A stretch of 64,000 nucleotides of DNA from Novosphingobium sp. 32-60-15. Lineage in GTDB: Bacteria; Pseudomonadota; Alphaproteobacteria; Sphingomonadales; Sphingomonadaceae. The stretch lies in NCBI RefSeq assembly GCF_002280675.1, contig NZ_NCEN01000003.1:62001-126000 (forward strand). The letters are read 5' to 3'. Positions 9,070 to 17,280 of the stretch are shown in pieces. Within the stretch, counting starts at the first letter, position 1; each line of letters begins with the position of its first letter. Below the pieces are notes generated by a model. It did no database searches, was not told the origin of the DNA, and saw only the letters and a list, made by a program, of their open reading frames with translations. Both the position numbers and the translations under genes were made by a program.

Positions 9070-9510
9070 ATGACGCTGACGAATGCCCTTGAAAGCCGTC
9101 TCGGCTACCAGTTGCGCCGCGCTTCTGCGGTGATGATGGCCGATTTGTCGCGCGAGCTTGCCGATCTTGATCTGCGCCCTGCCGAAGTGACGACATTGCT
9201 CGTCATCGCCGAAAACCCTGAATGTTCACAAACCGAAGTGGGGCAAGCGTTGGCGATCAAGCGCGCCAACATGGTGCCAATCATTTCGCGTCTGATGGAG
9301 CGCGACCTCGTAGCGCGCCGCCGGATTGATGGCCGCAGCCACGCGCTGACGCTGACCGATTATGGGCGCGAAATCGCGACGGATGCGCAAGACCGGATTG
9401 ATCGGCATGAAGCCCGCTTTGCGCAATTGCTGGGCGCGACAGACATGCAAACGCTGTTCCGCTGCCTGCCTGTTATCCGTACAGTTCGCGATGCCGAGGC
9501 CGAGGCGTAA
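9070..9510 (+). CDS. MarR-family transcriptional regulator
   Basis: The 146-residue protein has a winged helix-turn-helix of MarR type: LRPAEVTTLLVIAENPECSQTEVGQAL, the recognition helix region IKRANMVPIISRLMERDLV and the wing RRRIDGRSHALTLTDYGRE. MarR proteins bind DNA as dimers and respond to small phenolics or oxidants. The neighbour on the other strand is a 2OG oxygenase whose stop lies 3 bases away (convergent), so no target operon is suggested by position. Ligand unknown. Confidence 0.9.
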   Translation: MTLTNALESRLGYQLRRASAVMMADLSRELADLDLRPAEVTTLLVIAENPECSQTEVGQALAIKRANMVPIISRLMERDLVARRRIDGRSHALTLTDYGREIATDAQDRIDRHEARFAQLLGATDMQTLFRCLPVIRTVRDAEAEA

Positions 9511-9513
9511 CCA

Positions 9514-10149
9514 TCAGGCCCAGACCTTTTCGCGATACCATTTGGTCACCACATACTTCAGGCCCTTGCGCACTTTCATGGCGTGGTGGAGGGTGGCTGG
9601 ATTGACGCTGCCATCAAGGCGCCGGTTGTTCCAGCACACCAGCTTGCCGCGTTCGGGCTGGATCAGCTTGTCGATAACCTTGAACCGCGTTGCACCACCT
9701 GCCTCAACCGCGTTCAGGTAGACCATGAAGGTCCACGTGCGCTGGCCAGCGACACTGCAAAACGTCTGATAATCTGAGCCTTGCGGGTCAAAGTAATCGG
9801 TGTGCGCCTTGAATTCCTGGCCAGGAGCATACCGTTGCCCCTGGATCGGTTCGCCAAAGCTGCAATCGATACCCGATAATGCGCACAGCTTTTCGTCCAG
9901 CGCGATCACATCAGGCTCCATCATCGGCAGGTCACACGTCTCGCTGGTGCGAAAGTAATGATCGCCGTTGGCATCGGCGATGGTAGAAGGGCGGCGGTCA
10001 CGCTCGATCCGCGCAACCAGCTTGTCGCATTCATCGGTTGAAAGGAAGTCACGCAGCACAAACATTTCGATCCGCGGGCTGGGCACTTTCAGGATGCCCG
10101 GTACGGTTTGGAGACGTTCTGAACAGCGGGGAAGGGCAATATCGCTCAT
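9514..10149 (-). CDS. 2OG-Fe(II) oxygenase, prolyl 4-hydroxylase (P4Hc) type
   Basis: The family couples 2-oxoglutarate decarboxylation to hydroxylation, classically of prolyl residues. The iron ligands are visible: HTD in FKAHTDYFDP, and the distal His in TLHHAMKVRKGLKYVVTKWYRE; the Lys in RKGLKY is the expected 2-oxoglutarate contact. Upstream is the substrate-proximal segment IQGQRYAPGQEF. Length is about 211 residues, typical of bacterial P4Hc proteins. ATG 10149 (MSDIALP) and ATG 10161 are both possible; neither has a good ribosome site. Substrate is unknown. Confidence 0.9.
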   Translation of the reverse strand: MSDIALPRCSERLQTVPGILKVPSPRIEMFVLRDFLSTDECDKLVARIERDRRPSTIADANGDHYFRTSETCDLPMMEPDVIALDEKLCALSGIDCSFGEPIQGQRYAPGQEFKAHTDYFDPQGSDYQTFCSVAGQRTWTFMVYLNAVEAGGATRFKVIDKLIQPERGKLVCWNNRRLDGSVNPATLHHAMKVRKGLKYVVTKWYREKVWA

Positions 10150-10234
10150 AGTGCTTGCCATAACGCAGCGTTATCGCTCTGGGCAACTTGAACCCTCTGG
10201 CGTGTTGGTCGTAAAACCGTCACGTTGCTGCCGC

Positions 10235-10705
10235 ATGCGAGATTTCGTGATCAACCAGTTCGCCCGACGTCCCAAACGCAATGGCTTCTCGCTGGTCGAG
10301 ATGATGGTCGTGCTTATGGTGATGGGCCTGCTTGCCGGCGTTGCGGTGCTGACGCTGCCGGGAGACGAGCGCAAGTTGCGCGGCGAGGCAGAGCGATTTG
10401 CCGCACGAACGCTGGCGGCGCGGGACGAGGCCATCATCGGTGCGCGACCGATCTCGGTGGTCGTCAGCGAGCAAGGATACTATTTCGAGCGGCGTAGCGA
10501 CGGCCGGTGGCAGGCGCTTCCGGGACGTGGCTTCGATCTGATGCCGTGGGATAACGCAACCACGGTCAGCGCAGGGCGTCAGCGCATTGTGTTTGATTCT
10601 CTTGGTCTTGCCAGCAGCGATGCAGCGGTGCGGTTGGGGCGGGGCGATCAGGCACTGGTCGTACAGATCAGACGCGATGGCAAGGTTACGCTCGATGCGG
10701 GATAG
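10235..10705 (+). CDS. gspH: Type II secretion minor pseudopilin GspH
   Basis: GspH is a minor pseudopilin of the type II secretion pseudopilus. The start is set at ATG 10235 because this puts the prepilin cleavage motif near the N-terminus: basic leader RRPKRNG followed by FSLVEMMVVLMVMGLLAGVAV, with the Glu at mature position 5. The rest is a soluble beta-rich domain (VVSEQGYYFERRSDGRW). The frame runs open far upstream, but those codons are antisense to the oxygenase gene. It overlaps gspI and starts the chain gspH-gspI-gspJ-gspK. Processing by a prepilin peptidase encoded elsewhere is expected. Confidence 0.88.
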   Translation: MRDFVINQFARRPKRNGFSLVEMMVVLMVMGLLAGVAVLTLPGDERKLRGEAERFAARTLAARDEAIIGARPISVVVSEQGYYFERRSDGRWQALPGRGFDLMPWDNATTVSAGRQRIVFDSLGLASSDAAVRLGRGDQALVVQIRRDGKVTLDAG

Positions 10706-11075
10706 CCTGCGGCCAAACGGCTTTACTTTGCTGGAATTGCTGGTGGCACTAGCAGTGTTTGCCATTGCCGCACTGGCGTTGTTGCAGATGGAAGGGGCCA
10801 GCATTGCGCGCACCGCCGACCTTGACCAACGCCTGCTGCGCGAGATCGTGGCGCAGAACATGGCGGCTGAAATCCTGACCGATCCTGCACCGCCTGCGGT
10901 CGGATCGGCCAGCGGTACAATCGAAAATGCGGGCCGCCGCTTTCAATGGACGCGCACGGTTGCACCGCTCGCCGATTATGGCGTGCTGGGGATCACCTTG
11001 AGCGTGCAGGAAACAAGTGTGGGGGCCGGAAGCCAGGCCTTCACGCTGGACTTTACCCGGCTGCCAGCATCATGA
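10695..11075 (+). CDS. gspI: Type II secretion minor pseudopilin GspI
   Basis: GspI is a minor pseudopilin that nucleates the pseudopilus tip with GspJ and GspK. The start ATG 10695 overlaps gspH by 11 bases and gives a short leader MRDSLRPNG before the cleaved helix FTLLELLVALAVFAIAALALL. After the helix, AQNMAAEILTDP resembles the GspI family segment. An ATG at 10677 would add six residues. About 126 residues, normal for GspI. Confidence 0.87.
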   Translation: MRDSLRPNGFTLLELLVALAVFAIAALALLQMEGASIARTADLDQRLLREIVAQNMAAEILTDPAPPAVGSASGTIENAGRRFQWTRTVAPLADYGVLGITLSVQETSVGAGSQAFTLDFTRLPAS

Positions 11076-11668
11076 ACGAAGCGCCCACCCGCAACGGTTT
11101 TACGCTGGTCGAGATGCTGATCGCGCTCATGTTGTTCGCGGTGATTGCTGTCGGTGCGATAGGGCTGCTGCGCTTTTCGGTGGATGCCGAACTTGCCAGC
11201 CGCAACAAGACCGATTCCATTGCGGCACAGCGGCGGTTTCTGTCGGTGTGGACGGCAGACCTTGCTCAGGCCGTGCCGCGTCCGGCGCGCGATCAGGCAG
11301 GCACAGCGCACCCGGCGTTTGAGGCCAATGTCGATGGCGTGGTGATCCGGTTGACGCGTAGCGGATGGGACAATGTTGATGGAGCCGCGCGGCCCAGCCT
11401 GCAAAAGGTGGAGTACAGAGTTACGCCCACGGCACTGGTCCGTGCGGGATATCCTTTTCCCGATGGATCTGCGGCGGAAGTGGCAGCAGAAATGCTGCCA
11501 TTGACCGGTGCACCATCGCTCCGCTTCCGAAGCAAGGACGGCAATTGGCGCGAGCGTTGGGAGCCGCAATTGACCACGGAACTTCCCGTGGCGGTTGAAC
11601 TGCTCTTGCCCCAAGTGGGGCGCCCGCCATTGCGCATCGTCTCGCTGGTGGGGGTCAATTACCAGTGA
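11072..11668 (+). CDS. gspJ: Type II secretion minor pseudopilin GspJ
   Basis: GspJ is part of the GspI-J-K tip complex. ATG 11072 overlaps the gspI stop as ATGA, giving leader MNEAPTRNG and prepilin helix FTLVEMLIALMLFAVIAVGAI. Downstream RRFLSVWTADLAQAVPRP and the beta-strand region WRERWEPQLTTELPVAVEL fit GspJ. About 198 residues. Confidence 0.88.
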   Translation: MNEAPTRNGFTLVEMLIALMLFAVIAVGAIGLLRFSVDAELASRNKTDSIAAQRRFLSVWTADLAQAVPRPARDQAGTAHPAFEANVDGVVIRLTRSGWDNVDGAARPSLQKVEYRVTPTALVRAGYPFPDGSAAEVAAEMLPLTGAPSLRFRSKDGNWRERWEPQLTTELPVAVELLLPQVGRPPLRIVSLVGVNYQ

Positions 11669-12651
11669 CACCCGGCAACCCCAAGGAACGCGGCGCAGCA
11701 CTCCTGTCTGTGCTGTTGTTGGTTGCCGTGATGGCAGTGATCGCTGCGATTATGCTTGACCGGTTGCACCTTGCCACACGGCTTGCCGGAAACGGGCAAG
11801 CGATGACGCAGGCCCGGCTCTACGCCACCAGCGCCGAAACGCTGGCGATGGCGCGGATCAAGGCGATGGTTGATACTTCGCAAGAGCGTACGGTGGACCG
11901 GGGTGGATTGTTGGGCCGTGAATTTCCGCTGCCACTAGCCCGCGGAACTGTGCTGGCGCGGGTGGATGATGCGGGTAATTGTTTCAATCTCAATTCGCTG
12001 GTCGAAGCGGATGCGCAAGGTGTCTTGAAACTGCGGGTAGCCGGTTTGAACCAGTTGCGCGCACTGATGGCGGGCCTTGGCATTTCGCCTGCGGAAAGTG
12101 CGATTGCCAGCGATGCCATTGCCGATTGGATCGATAGTGATAATGCGCCTTCGCCGAACGGTGCCGAGGACGAGACCTATCAGGGCGGCACCGTGCCCTA
12201 TCGTACCGCAGGCCGCTTGATCGGTGATGTGAGCGAGATTCGCGCAGTGCGGGGCATGACGCCGCAATTTTATGAACGCATGCGGCCTTGGCTGTGTGCA
12301 TTGCCCGCAGCTGAACTTTCACCGATAAATGTCAACACGTTGCGTCCGGATCAGGCCTTGCTGCTGTCGATGCTGGCACCAACCGTCATCCCGGTTGAGC
12401 GCGCACGGTCGCTGCTGGCGGCACGTCCGGCGCTGGGCTGGGCAAACGGGGCAGATGCTTTGCGCGGGATCGCAGGCGGTGAAGACGGCGGTGTGCCGCT
12501 TGGCCAATTGCAAGTGCGCAGCCGCTGGTTCTTGCTTACCCAGACCGTCACTGTCGATTCGGCGGTGATTGAAGAGCAAGCCCTGATCGACGTTGGCAAC
12601 AATCCGCCCCGTGTGGCTTTCCGCAGTTGGGGCGATCGTTTTAGCCGTTGA
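11665..12651 (+). CDS. gspK: Type II secretion minor pseudopilin GspK
   Basis: GspK is the largest minor pseudopilin and caps the pseudopilus. The GTG start at 11665 overlaps the gspJ stop as GTGA. The leader (MTPGNPKERG) is followed by the helix AALLSVLLLVAVMAVIAAIML, lacking the usual Glu5, as is normal for GspK. The large alpha domain shows the GspK signatures FNLNSL, IADWIDSDNAPSPNGAEDETY and SPINVNTLRPDQALLLSML. 328 residues, family length. No gspL/M follow; the tRNA-His gene comes next, so the other secretion genes must be elsewhere. Confidence 0.92.
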   Translation: MTPGNPKERGAALLSVLLLVAVMAVIAAIMLDRLHLATRLAGNGQAMTQARLYATSAETLAMARIKAMVDTSQERTVDRGGLLGREFPLPLARGTVLARVDDAGNCFNLNSLVEADAQGVLKLRVAGLNQLRALMAGLGISPAESAIASDAIADWIDSDNAPSPNGAEDETYQGGTVPYRTAGRLIGDVSEIRAVRGMTPQFYERMRPWLCALPAAELSPINVNTLRPDQALLLSMLAPTVIPVERARSLLAARPALGWANGADALRGIAGGEDGGVPLGQLQVRSRWFLLTQTVTVDSAVIEEQALIDVGNNPPRVAFRSWGDRFSR

Positions 12652-12765
12652 TTGGCTGGCCAAGTCGTCGCGAATTTGCGCCCTCTGCAAGATTTTGCTT
12701 CCCTTTCCTGCGCCTTTCTGCAAATGGGCCAGCCCGCGCAGTACAGATGTTGCGCCGGATGTGTG

Positions 12766-12842
12766 GCGACCGTAGCTCAGCTGGTTAGAGCGCCGGTTTG
12801 TGGTACCGGAGGTCGGGGGTTCGAACCCCCTCGGTCGCCCCA
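12766..12842 (+). tRNA. tRNA-His (anticodon GTG)
   Basis: The cloverleaf folds completely: acceptor 12766-12772 with 12832-12838, D arm TAGCTCAGCTGGTTAGAGC, anticodon stem CCGGT/ACCGG with loop TTGTGGT, and T arm GGGGGTTCGAACCCCC. CCA is encoded at 12840-12842. The base before the acceptor (12765) is G and opposes discriminator C (12839), the G-1:C73 pair that identifies tRNA-His. Confidence 0.97.
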
Positions 12843-12987
12843 TTCTCTCCTTCGAACGGGCAGCTTTGAGCATTGCCTTTTAGGGCGTCGGGCAAGCAAT
12901 GCGCTTGCTCCGGCTGGCGCCAAGTGGCAGAGCAATCAAAACCGGCGGCGGGGGTCGCCGGGAGAAGGATTCGATAGCCCCGCACCG

Positions 12988-13716
12988 ATGCATGCATTTG
13001 CAAATCCCGCACGTTTCTTGCGCCTTGCGCGTTGGCTGATGCCGCTTTTGCTGGTGTCTGGCCTTGTCCTGTCCATGGGCGCAGTGCTTTACGGACTGCT
13101 TGTGGTGCCGCCTGATCGCCTGATGGGCGAAACGGTACGCATCCTGTTCATTCACGTGCCAGCAGCCTGGTTAGGTATGGCCGGATGGTCAACCATCGCG
13201 ATTGCCAGCCTGGTTGAACTTGTATGGCGTCATCCCCTTGCGGCCATTGCTGCGCGCGCAGCTGCTGTACCGGGCGCTGCGTTCACCGCTATCTGCCTTG
13301 CCACCGGCTCAATCTGGGCACGGCCCACATGGGGGACTTGGTGGGTGTGGGATGGGCGTTTGACCAGCTTCCTGATCCTGTTGTTCCTTTATTTCGGGTA
13401 CATCGCTCTATCGGGAGCGGCGCAGCGCGATATGGCTTCTGGCGGCGGCGGTAATCGCATAACGGCGATCTTTGGTCTGGTGGGCGCGATCAATATTCCG
13501 ATCATCAATCGTTCAGTTGTGTGGTGGAATAGCCTGCATCAGCCGCCTTCGATCACAGCGGGAAAATCATCGATTGATGGCACATTTTTGTGGCCGTTGT
13601 TGATTGCCGCGGTCGGGTTCAGTCTGATTTTTGGCGGCGTCGTGCTGGCGCGTATGCGCACGCTTCTTGCCGAAATACAGACCGAGGCGCGGTTGCGCCG
13701 CAAGGCGCTCGGGTAA
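12988..13716 (+). CDS. ccmC: Heme exporter CcmC
   Basis: CcmC is the inner-membrane protein that presents heme to CcmE in cytochrome c maturation system I. The 242-residue protein has six membrane helices and the tryptophan-rich heme-handling motif GTWWVWDGRLTS. The flanking periplasmic histidines are in FIHVPAAWLGM and WWNSLHQPPSI. ATG 12988 (MHAFANPARF) is chosen; a purine-rich GGAGAAGGA lies about 20 bases before it, further than ideal. It opens the ccmCDEFGHI run, 145 bases after tRNA-His. Confidence 0.95.
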   Translation: MHAFANPARFLRLARWLMPLLLVSGLVLSMGAVLYGLLVVPPDRLMGETVRILFIHVPAAWLGMAGWSTIAIASLVELVWRHPLAAIAARAAAVPGAAFTAICLATGSIWARPTWGTWWVWDGRLTSFLILLFLYFGYIALSGAAQRDMASGGGGNRITAIFGLVGAINIPIINRSVVWWNSLHQPPSITAGKSSIDGTFLWPLLIAAVGFSLIFGGVVLARMRTLLAEIQTEARLRRKALG

Positions 13717-13738
13717 GCGCCGGGACAAAAGGGACAGG

Positions 13739-13879
13739 ATGCGCGAAGGTTTAAATCAGTGGGATTATGTAATGGCGGCGCTGGCAATTGGCGTGATTGG
13801 CACGCTGTTGCTGGTCGGGTTGTCGCTGGTTGCGATGGTCCGGTCTGAACGCCGGCGTGACAAGGTGCGGGCGAAGTGA
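13739..13879 (+). CDS. ccmD: Heme exporter accessory protein CcmD
   Basis: A 46-residue single-helix protein (MREGLNQWDYVMAALAIGVIGTLLLV then a basic tail SERRRDKVRAK), the expected shape of CcmD, which helps release holo-CcmE from the CcmABC complex. ATG 13739 has GGGACAGG directly upstream. Its stop overlaps the ccmE GTG start as GTGA. Confidence 0.88.
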   Translation: MREGLNQWDYVMAALAIGVIGTLLLVGLSLVAMVRSERRRDKVRAK

Positions 13880-14343
13880 GCGAAACCAGAACTGGCGGTA
13901 TCAAGCCTAAGCATCAGCGGCTTGTTTTGCTGGTGATCGCGCTGGTCGCTTTGATCGGTGCCGGCCTGCTGGCGGCTTATGCCCTGTCCAATCAGGCGAG
14001 CTATTTTTACGTTCCGGCCGATTTGATGAAAGACCCGCCTGAACAAGGCCGCGCCATCCGCTTGGGCGGCATGGTTGAAAAGGGTTCGCTCAAGACGCGG
14101 ACCGACGGCGTTACCATCGATTTTCTGGTGGGCGATGGCAAGGCGCGGGTGCCGGTGCGATTTACCGGGATCACGCCGGATTTATTCGTCGAAGGGTCGG
14201 GCGTTGTGGCCGAGGGCCGGATGGAGGGGCAGACATTTGTCGCCGACAACCTGCTGGCCAAACATGATGAAAATTACGTGCCCCGTCAGATGGGCGATAT
14301 GACCGAGGCGCAAGCCAAAGCCGTGGTGGCAGAGACAAAATGA
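13876..14343 (+). CDS. ccmE: Heme chaperone CcmE
   Basis: CcmE carries heme covalently bound through a histidine and hands it to CcmF. The 155-residue protein has one N-terminal membrane anchor (LVLLVIALVALIGAGLLAAYA) and an OB-fold periplasmic domain. The heme-binding site LAKHDENY gives His130 and Tyr134, matching the family. GTG start overlaps ccmD by 4 bases and the stop overlaps ccmF as ATGA. Confidence 0.96.
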   Translation: MSETRTGGIKPKHQRLVLLVIALVALIGAGLLAAYALSNQASYFYVPADLMKDPPEQGRAIRLGGMVEKGSLKTRTDGVTIDFLVGDGKARVPVRFTGITPDLFVEGSGVVAEGRMEGQTFVADNLLAKHDENYVPRQMGDMTEAQAKAVVAETK

Positions 14344-16295
14344 TCGCTGAACTTGGCCTTGCCGTCCTTTGGATGGCCGCCGCGCTTGCCGTATTGCAGC
14401 TTTTTGCAGGCGTGGTTGCGCTGCGCCCCGGCGGCGCGGCGATGATCGGCCTTGTCCGTCCGCTGGCTATTATGCAGGGCGTTTTGGTTGCCATATCCTT
14501 CATGGCGCTGATTGATCTGTTTTTGGAAACTGATCTGACGGTGAAGTTGGTGGCGGAAAACAGCCATTCGATGAAGCCGTTTATCTTCAAGCTGGCAGGC
14601 ACTTGGGGCAATCACGAAGGTTCGATGCTGCTGTGGGTGACGATCATGGCCATGTCGGGCGGGATCGTTGCGCTGGTTGAAAAGCGTCTGCGCGAAGATA
14701 CTCTGATTGCGACATTGGCCGGACAAGCCTTTGTCAGCATTGGTTTCTATGCGTTCCTGCTGCTGTCATCGAACCCGTTTGAGCGACTGCCCAAGGCTGT
14801 GCCGGAAGGGGCAGGGCTGAACCCGCTGCTGCAAGACGTCGGTCTCGCGTTCCATCCGCCGACGCTTTACGTCGGCTATGTCGGTCTGTCAGTCGCCTTC
14901 AGCTTTGCTATTGGTGCGCTGGTAACGCGGGATGTAGGGCCAGCTTTTGCCCGTGCCATGCGGCCATGGGTTCTGGGCGCGTGGATTTTTCTGACGATCG
15001 GGATCACGGCAGGGTCTTACTGGGCCTATTATACGCTCGGCTGGGGCGGCTGGTGGTTCTGGGACCCGGTTGAGAATGCTTCGCTGATGCCGTGGCTGGC
15101 GGCGACCGCTTTGCTTCATTCCGCCTCGGTGCTGGCAAGCCGCAACGCTTTGCGTGCGTGGACGGTGATGCTGGGCGTGATCGCGTTTTCCATGTCAATG
15201 GTCGGCACATTCCTCGTGCGTTCGGGCATCCTGACATCGGTCCACGCCTTTGCTGTCGATCCGGAGCGCGGCTCATTCATACTCGCACTTTTGGCAATTT
15301 ACATCGGCGGTGCATTGGCCTTGTTCGGCTTCCGCGCCTCGACCGTGACGGAGGGCGAACGGTTCAGCCTGTTCAGCCGCGAGGGCAGCCTTGTGTTCAA
15401 TAATGTGATGTTGTGCGGCACGCTGGCCATTGTGCTGCTTGGCACGCTCTATCCATTGATGACCGAGGCATTCGACGCAAAGGTTTCGGTTGGGCCGCCA
15501 TACTTCAACCCGGTATCGGCCATTTTCGTCATTCCGATGATGCTGATGATGAGCGTGGGCCCGCTACTGCGCTGGCGCAGGGATAAGCCGGGACGGATCA
15601 CCGCGCTGGTTGCCATCCCTGCATTGATAACCGCGCTCGGCTTGCTGGCGGTCGTGGTATTTGCGCCAAGCATCCGCATCTTGCCAATCCTTGGCATTGC
15701 CGTTGGTGCAGGGCTGGCTGTGGGCAGCTGGTTGCCACTGAAAGGCCGCAATCTGCGCCGCACGCCGCTGTCGGTTTATGGCATGGTCGTGGCGCACTTT
15801 GGCATTGGCGTGGCGCTGCTTGGCGCTGCGAGTGAAAGCGCATTTTCGACCGAGCGTTTGGCTGCAATGGCTGTGGGCGATACGCAGCAAGTTGGCCCGA
15901 TCACGGTGAAATTGCTCGCAATTGCGCCCGTCGCGGGTCCAAACTGGACCGCGCTCGACGCGACGGTGACAGCATCTTACAAAGACAGCGCGCCGGTGAC
16001 GTTGCATCCCCAAGCGCGCACGTTCTCGTCTCCGCCGGGTGAACGCACAGAATCTGCGCTGCATACGCGTTGGAATGGCCAGCTTTATGCAGTGCTTGGC
16101 AATGAGGGCGACGACGGGCGCTGGCAGATGCGGTTCTGGTGGAAGCCGTTTGTGCCGCTGTTGTGGCTGGGCGGTTTGCTGGTTGCTTTGGGCGGCATTC
16201 TATCGCTGCTGGGCCGTGTGGCGCATGATGTGCGGCGCTTGCGGGCCGAAGACAAGATTGCCTATCGCAAAGCGCGGCTGGAGCAGGTCAAGTGA
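14340..16295 (+). CDS. ccmF: Cytochrome c heme lyase subunit CcmF
   Basis: CcmF receives heme from CcmE and attaches it to apocytochromes with CcmH and CcmI. The 651-residue polytopic protein has the WWD domain (GWGGWWFWDPVENASLMPWL region at about 15040-15100) and conserved histidines (AFHPPTLYVGYVG, LLHSAS, TSVHAFAVDP). Length and repeated membrane helices fit the family. It starts inside the ccmE stop and its own stop overlaps the ccmG GTG. Confidence 0.97.
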   Translation: MIAELGLAVLWMAAALAVLQLFAGVVALRPGGAAMIGLVRPLAIMQGVLVAISFMALIDLFLETDLTVKLVAENSHSMKPFIFKLAGTWGNHEGSMLLWVTIMAMSGGIVALVEKRLREDTLIATLAGQAFVSIGFYAFLLLSSNPFERLPKAVPEGAGLNPLLQDVGLAFHPPTLYVGYVGLSVAFSFAIGALVTRDVGPAFARAMRPWVLGAWIFLTIGITAGSYWAYYTLGWGGWWFWDPVENASLMPWLAATALLHSASVLASRNALRAWTVMLGVIAFSMSMVGTFLVRSGILTSVHAFAVDPERGSFILALLAIYIGGALALFGFRASTVTEGERFSLFSREGSLVFNNVMLCGTLAIVLLGTLYPLMTEAFDAKVSVGPPYFNPVSAIFVIPMMLMMSVGPLLRWRRDKPGRITALVAIPALITALGLLAVVVFAPSIRILPILGIAVGAGLAVGSWLPLKGRNLRRTPLSVYGMVVAHFGIGVALLGAASESAFSTERLAAMAVGDTQQVGPITVKLLAIAPVAGPNWTALDATVTASYKDSAPVTLHPQARTFSSPPGERTESALHTRWNGQLYAVLGNEGDDGRWQMRFWWKPFVPLLWLGGLLVALGGILSLLGRVAHDVRRLRAEDKIAYRKARLEQVK

Positions 16296-16843
16296 GCGAA
16301 GCCACCGCGAAACGCTCTTCCTTGGCGATCTGGCTTCCGCTGGCGCTGTTTGGCGCGTTCTTTGTTCTGGTCATCTGGGGGCTGGTCCGTCCGGCGGACC
16401 GCGAAGTGGCCAGCGCCTTTATCGGCAAACCGCTGCCACAGTTTGCGCTGGAAGCAGCTGCGCAAGACCGTCCGGGCCTTTCAACCGCAGACTTCAAGAC
16501 CGGCAAACCCAAGTTGCTGAACGTGTTCGCCAGTTGGTGCGTGCCCTGCGCAATTGAAGCGCCGCAAATGGATGCCTTGGCCAAGCGCGGCGTTGAAATT
16601 CATGGCGTCGCGATTCGAGACCGCAGCGAGGATGTCGCGCGTTTTCTGGCCACCAATGGTAATCCGTTCACGCGTATCGGCAAAGATGACGTGTCTGAAG
16701 TGCAAGTTGGCATTGGTTCATCGGGCGTACCGGAAACCTTTGTGATCGATGGCAAGGGCGTGATCCGCTATCAACATATTGGTGAAATCCGGCCAGAGGA
16801 CGTTGACCTGATCCTGCGCAAGCTGGCGGAGGCGGGGCAGTGA
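16292..16843 (+). CDS. ccmG: Periplasmic thiol:disulfide reductase CcmG/DsbE
   Basis: CcmG keeps apocytochrome or CcmH cysteines reduced. It has an N-terminal membrane anchor (LAIWLPLALFGAFFVLVIWGL) and a thioredoxin fold with active site SWCVPC (Cys83, Cys86) and the cis-Pro loop SGVPETFVID. 183 residues. The GTG start overlaps the ccmF stop and the stop overlaps ccmH. Confidence 0.95.
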   Translation: MSEATAKRSSLAIWLPLALFGAFFVLVIWGLVRPADREVASAFIGKPLPQFALEAAAQDRPGLSTADFKTGKPKLLNVFASWCVPCAIEAPQMDALAKRGVEIHGVAIRDRSEDVARFLATNGNPFTRIGKDDVSEVQVGIGSSGVPETFVIDGKGVIRYQHIGEIRPEDVDLILRKLAEAGQ

Positions 16844-17280
16844 CGCGTTTTGTGAAGCAGTTTGCCGGTGCATTGCTGCTGGTTTTGCTGGCTTTGGCAC
16901 ACCCCGCCACGGCGCAAGACCTGCTGCCGCCTGCTCCTTATGCCTACAAGCAACTGGAAGATCCGGCGCTTGAGGCCAAGGCGCAAGCGCTCATGGAAAC
17001 GCTGCGTTGCCTGAAGTGCCAGAGTCAGGCGATTTCCGATTCCGATGCGCCTATGGCCGGCGATATGCGTCATCAGGTGCGTACTCGCATTGCCGCTGGC
17101 GAAGAGCCTGAGGCCATCCGCACCTGGCTGGTTGAGCGTTATGGGGATTACGTCAGCTACGCGCCGCAGAATAAGCCGATCATGTGGCCGCTGTTTGCTG
17201 CGCCGCTGTTCATTTTGGTGATGGCGGCATTGTTGCTGCGCGGGCGGTTTCGGCGTGACCCTAAGGATACCGGCAAATGA
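16840..17280 (+). CDS. ccmH: Cytochrome c maturation thiol protein CcmH (CcmL type)
   Basis: A signal peptide (ending HPATAQ) is followed by the redox motif LRCLKCQSQ (Cys57, Cys60), a helical bundle (DMRHQVRTRIAAGEEPEAIRTWLVERYGDYV) and a C-terminal membrane helix. The protein reduces the CXXCH motif of apocytochrome c. 146 residues, the short form; the TPR half is the separate ccmI gene. Starts with GTG inside the ccmG stop. Confidence 0.95.
   Translation: MTRFVKQFAGALLLVLLALAHPATAQDLLPPAPYAYKQLEDPALEAKAQALMETLRCLKCQSQAISDSDAPMAGDMRHQVRTRIAAGEEPEAIRTWLVERYGDYVSYAPQNKPIMWPLFAAPLFILVMAALLLRGRFRRDPKDTGK

Noticed and set aside
8795..9073. 92-codon plus-strand frame
   Set aside because: It reads through the intrinsic terminator at 8963-8997 and overlaps the better-supported 46-codon frame and the MarR start.
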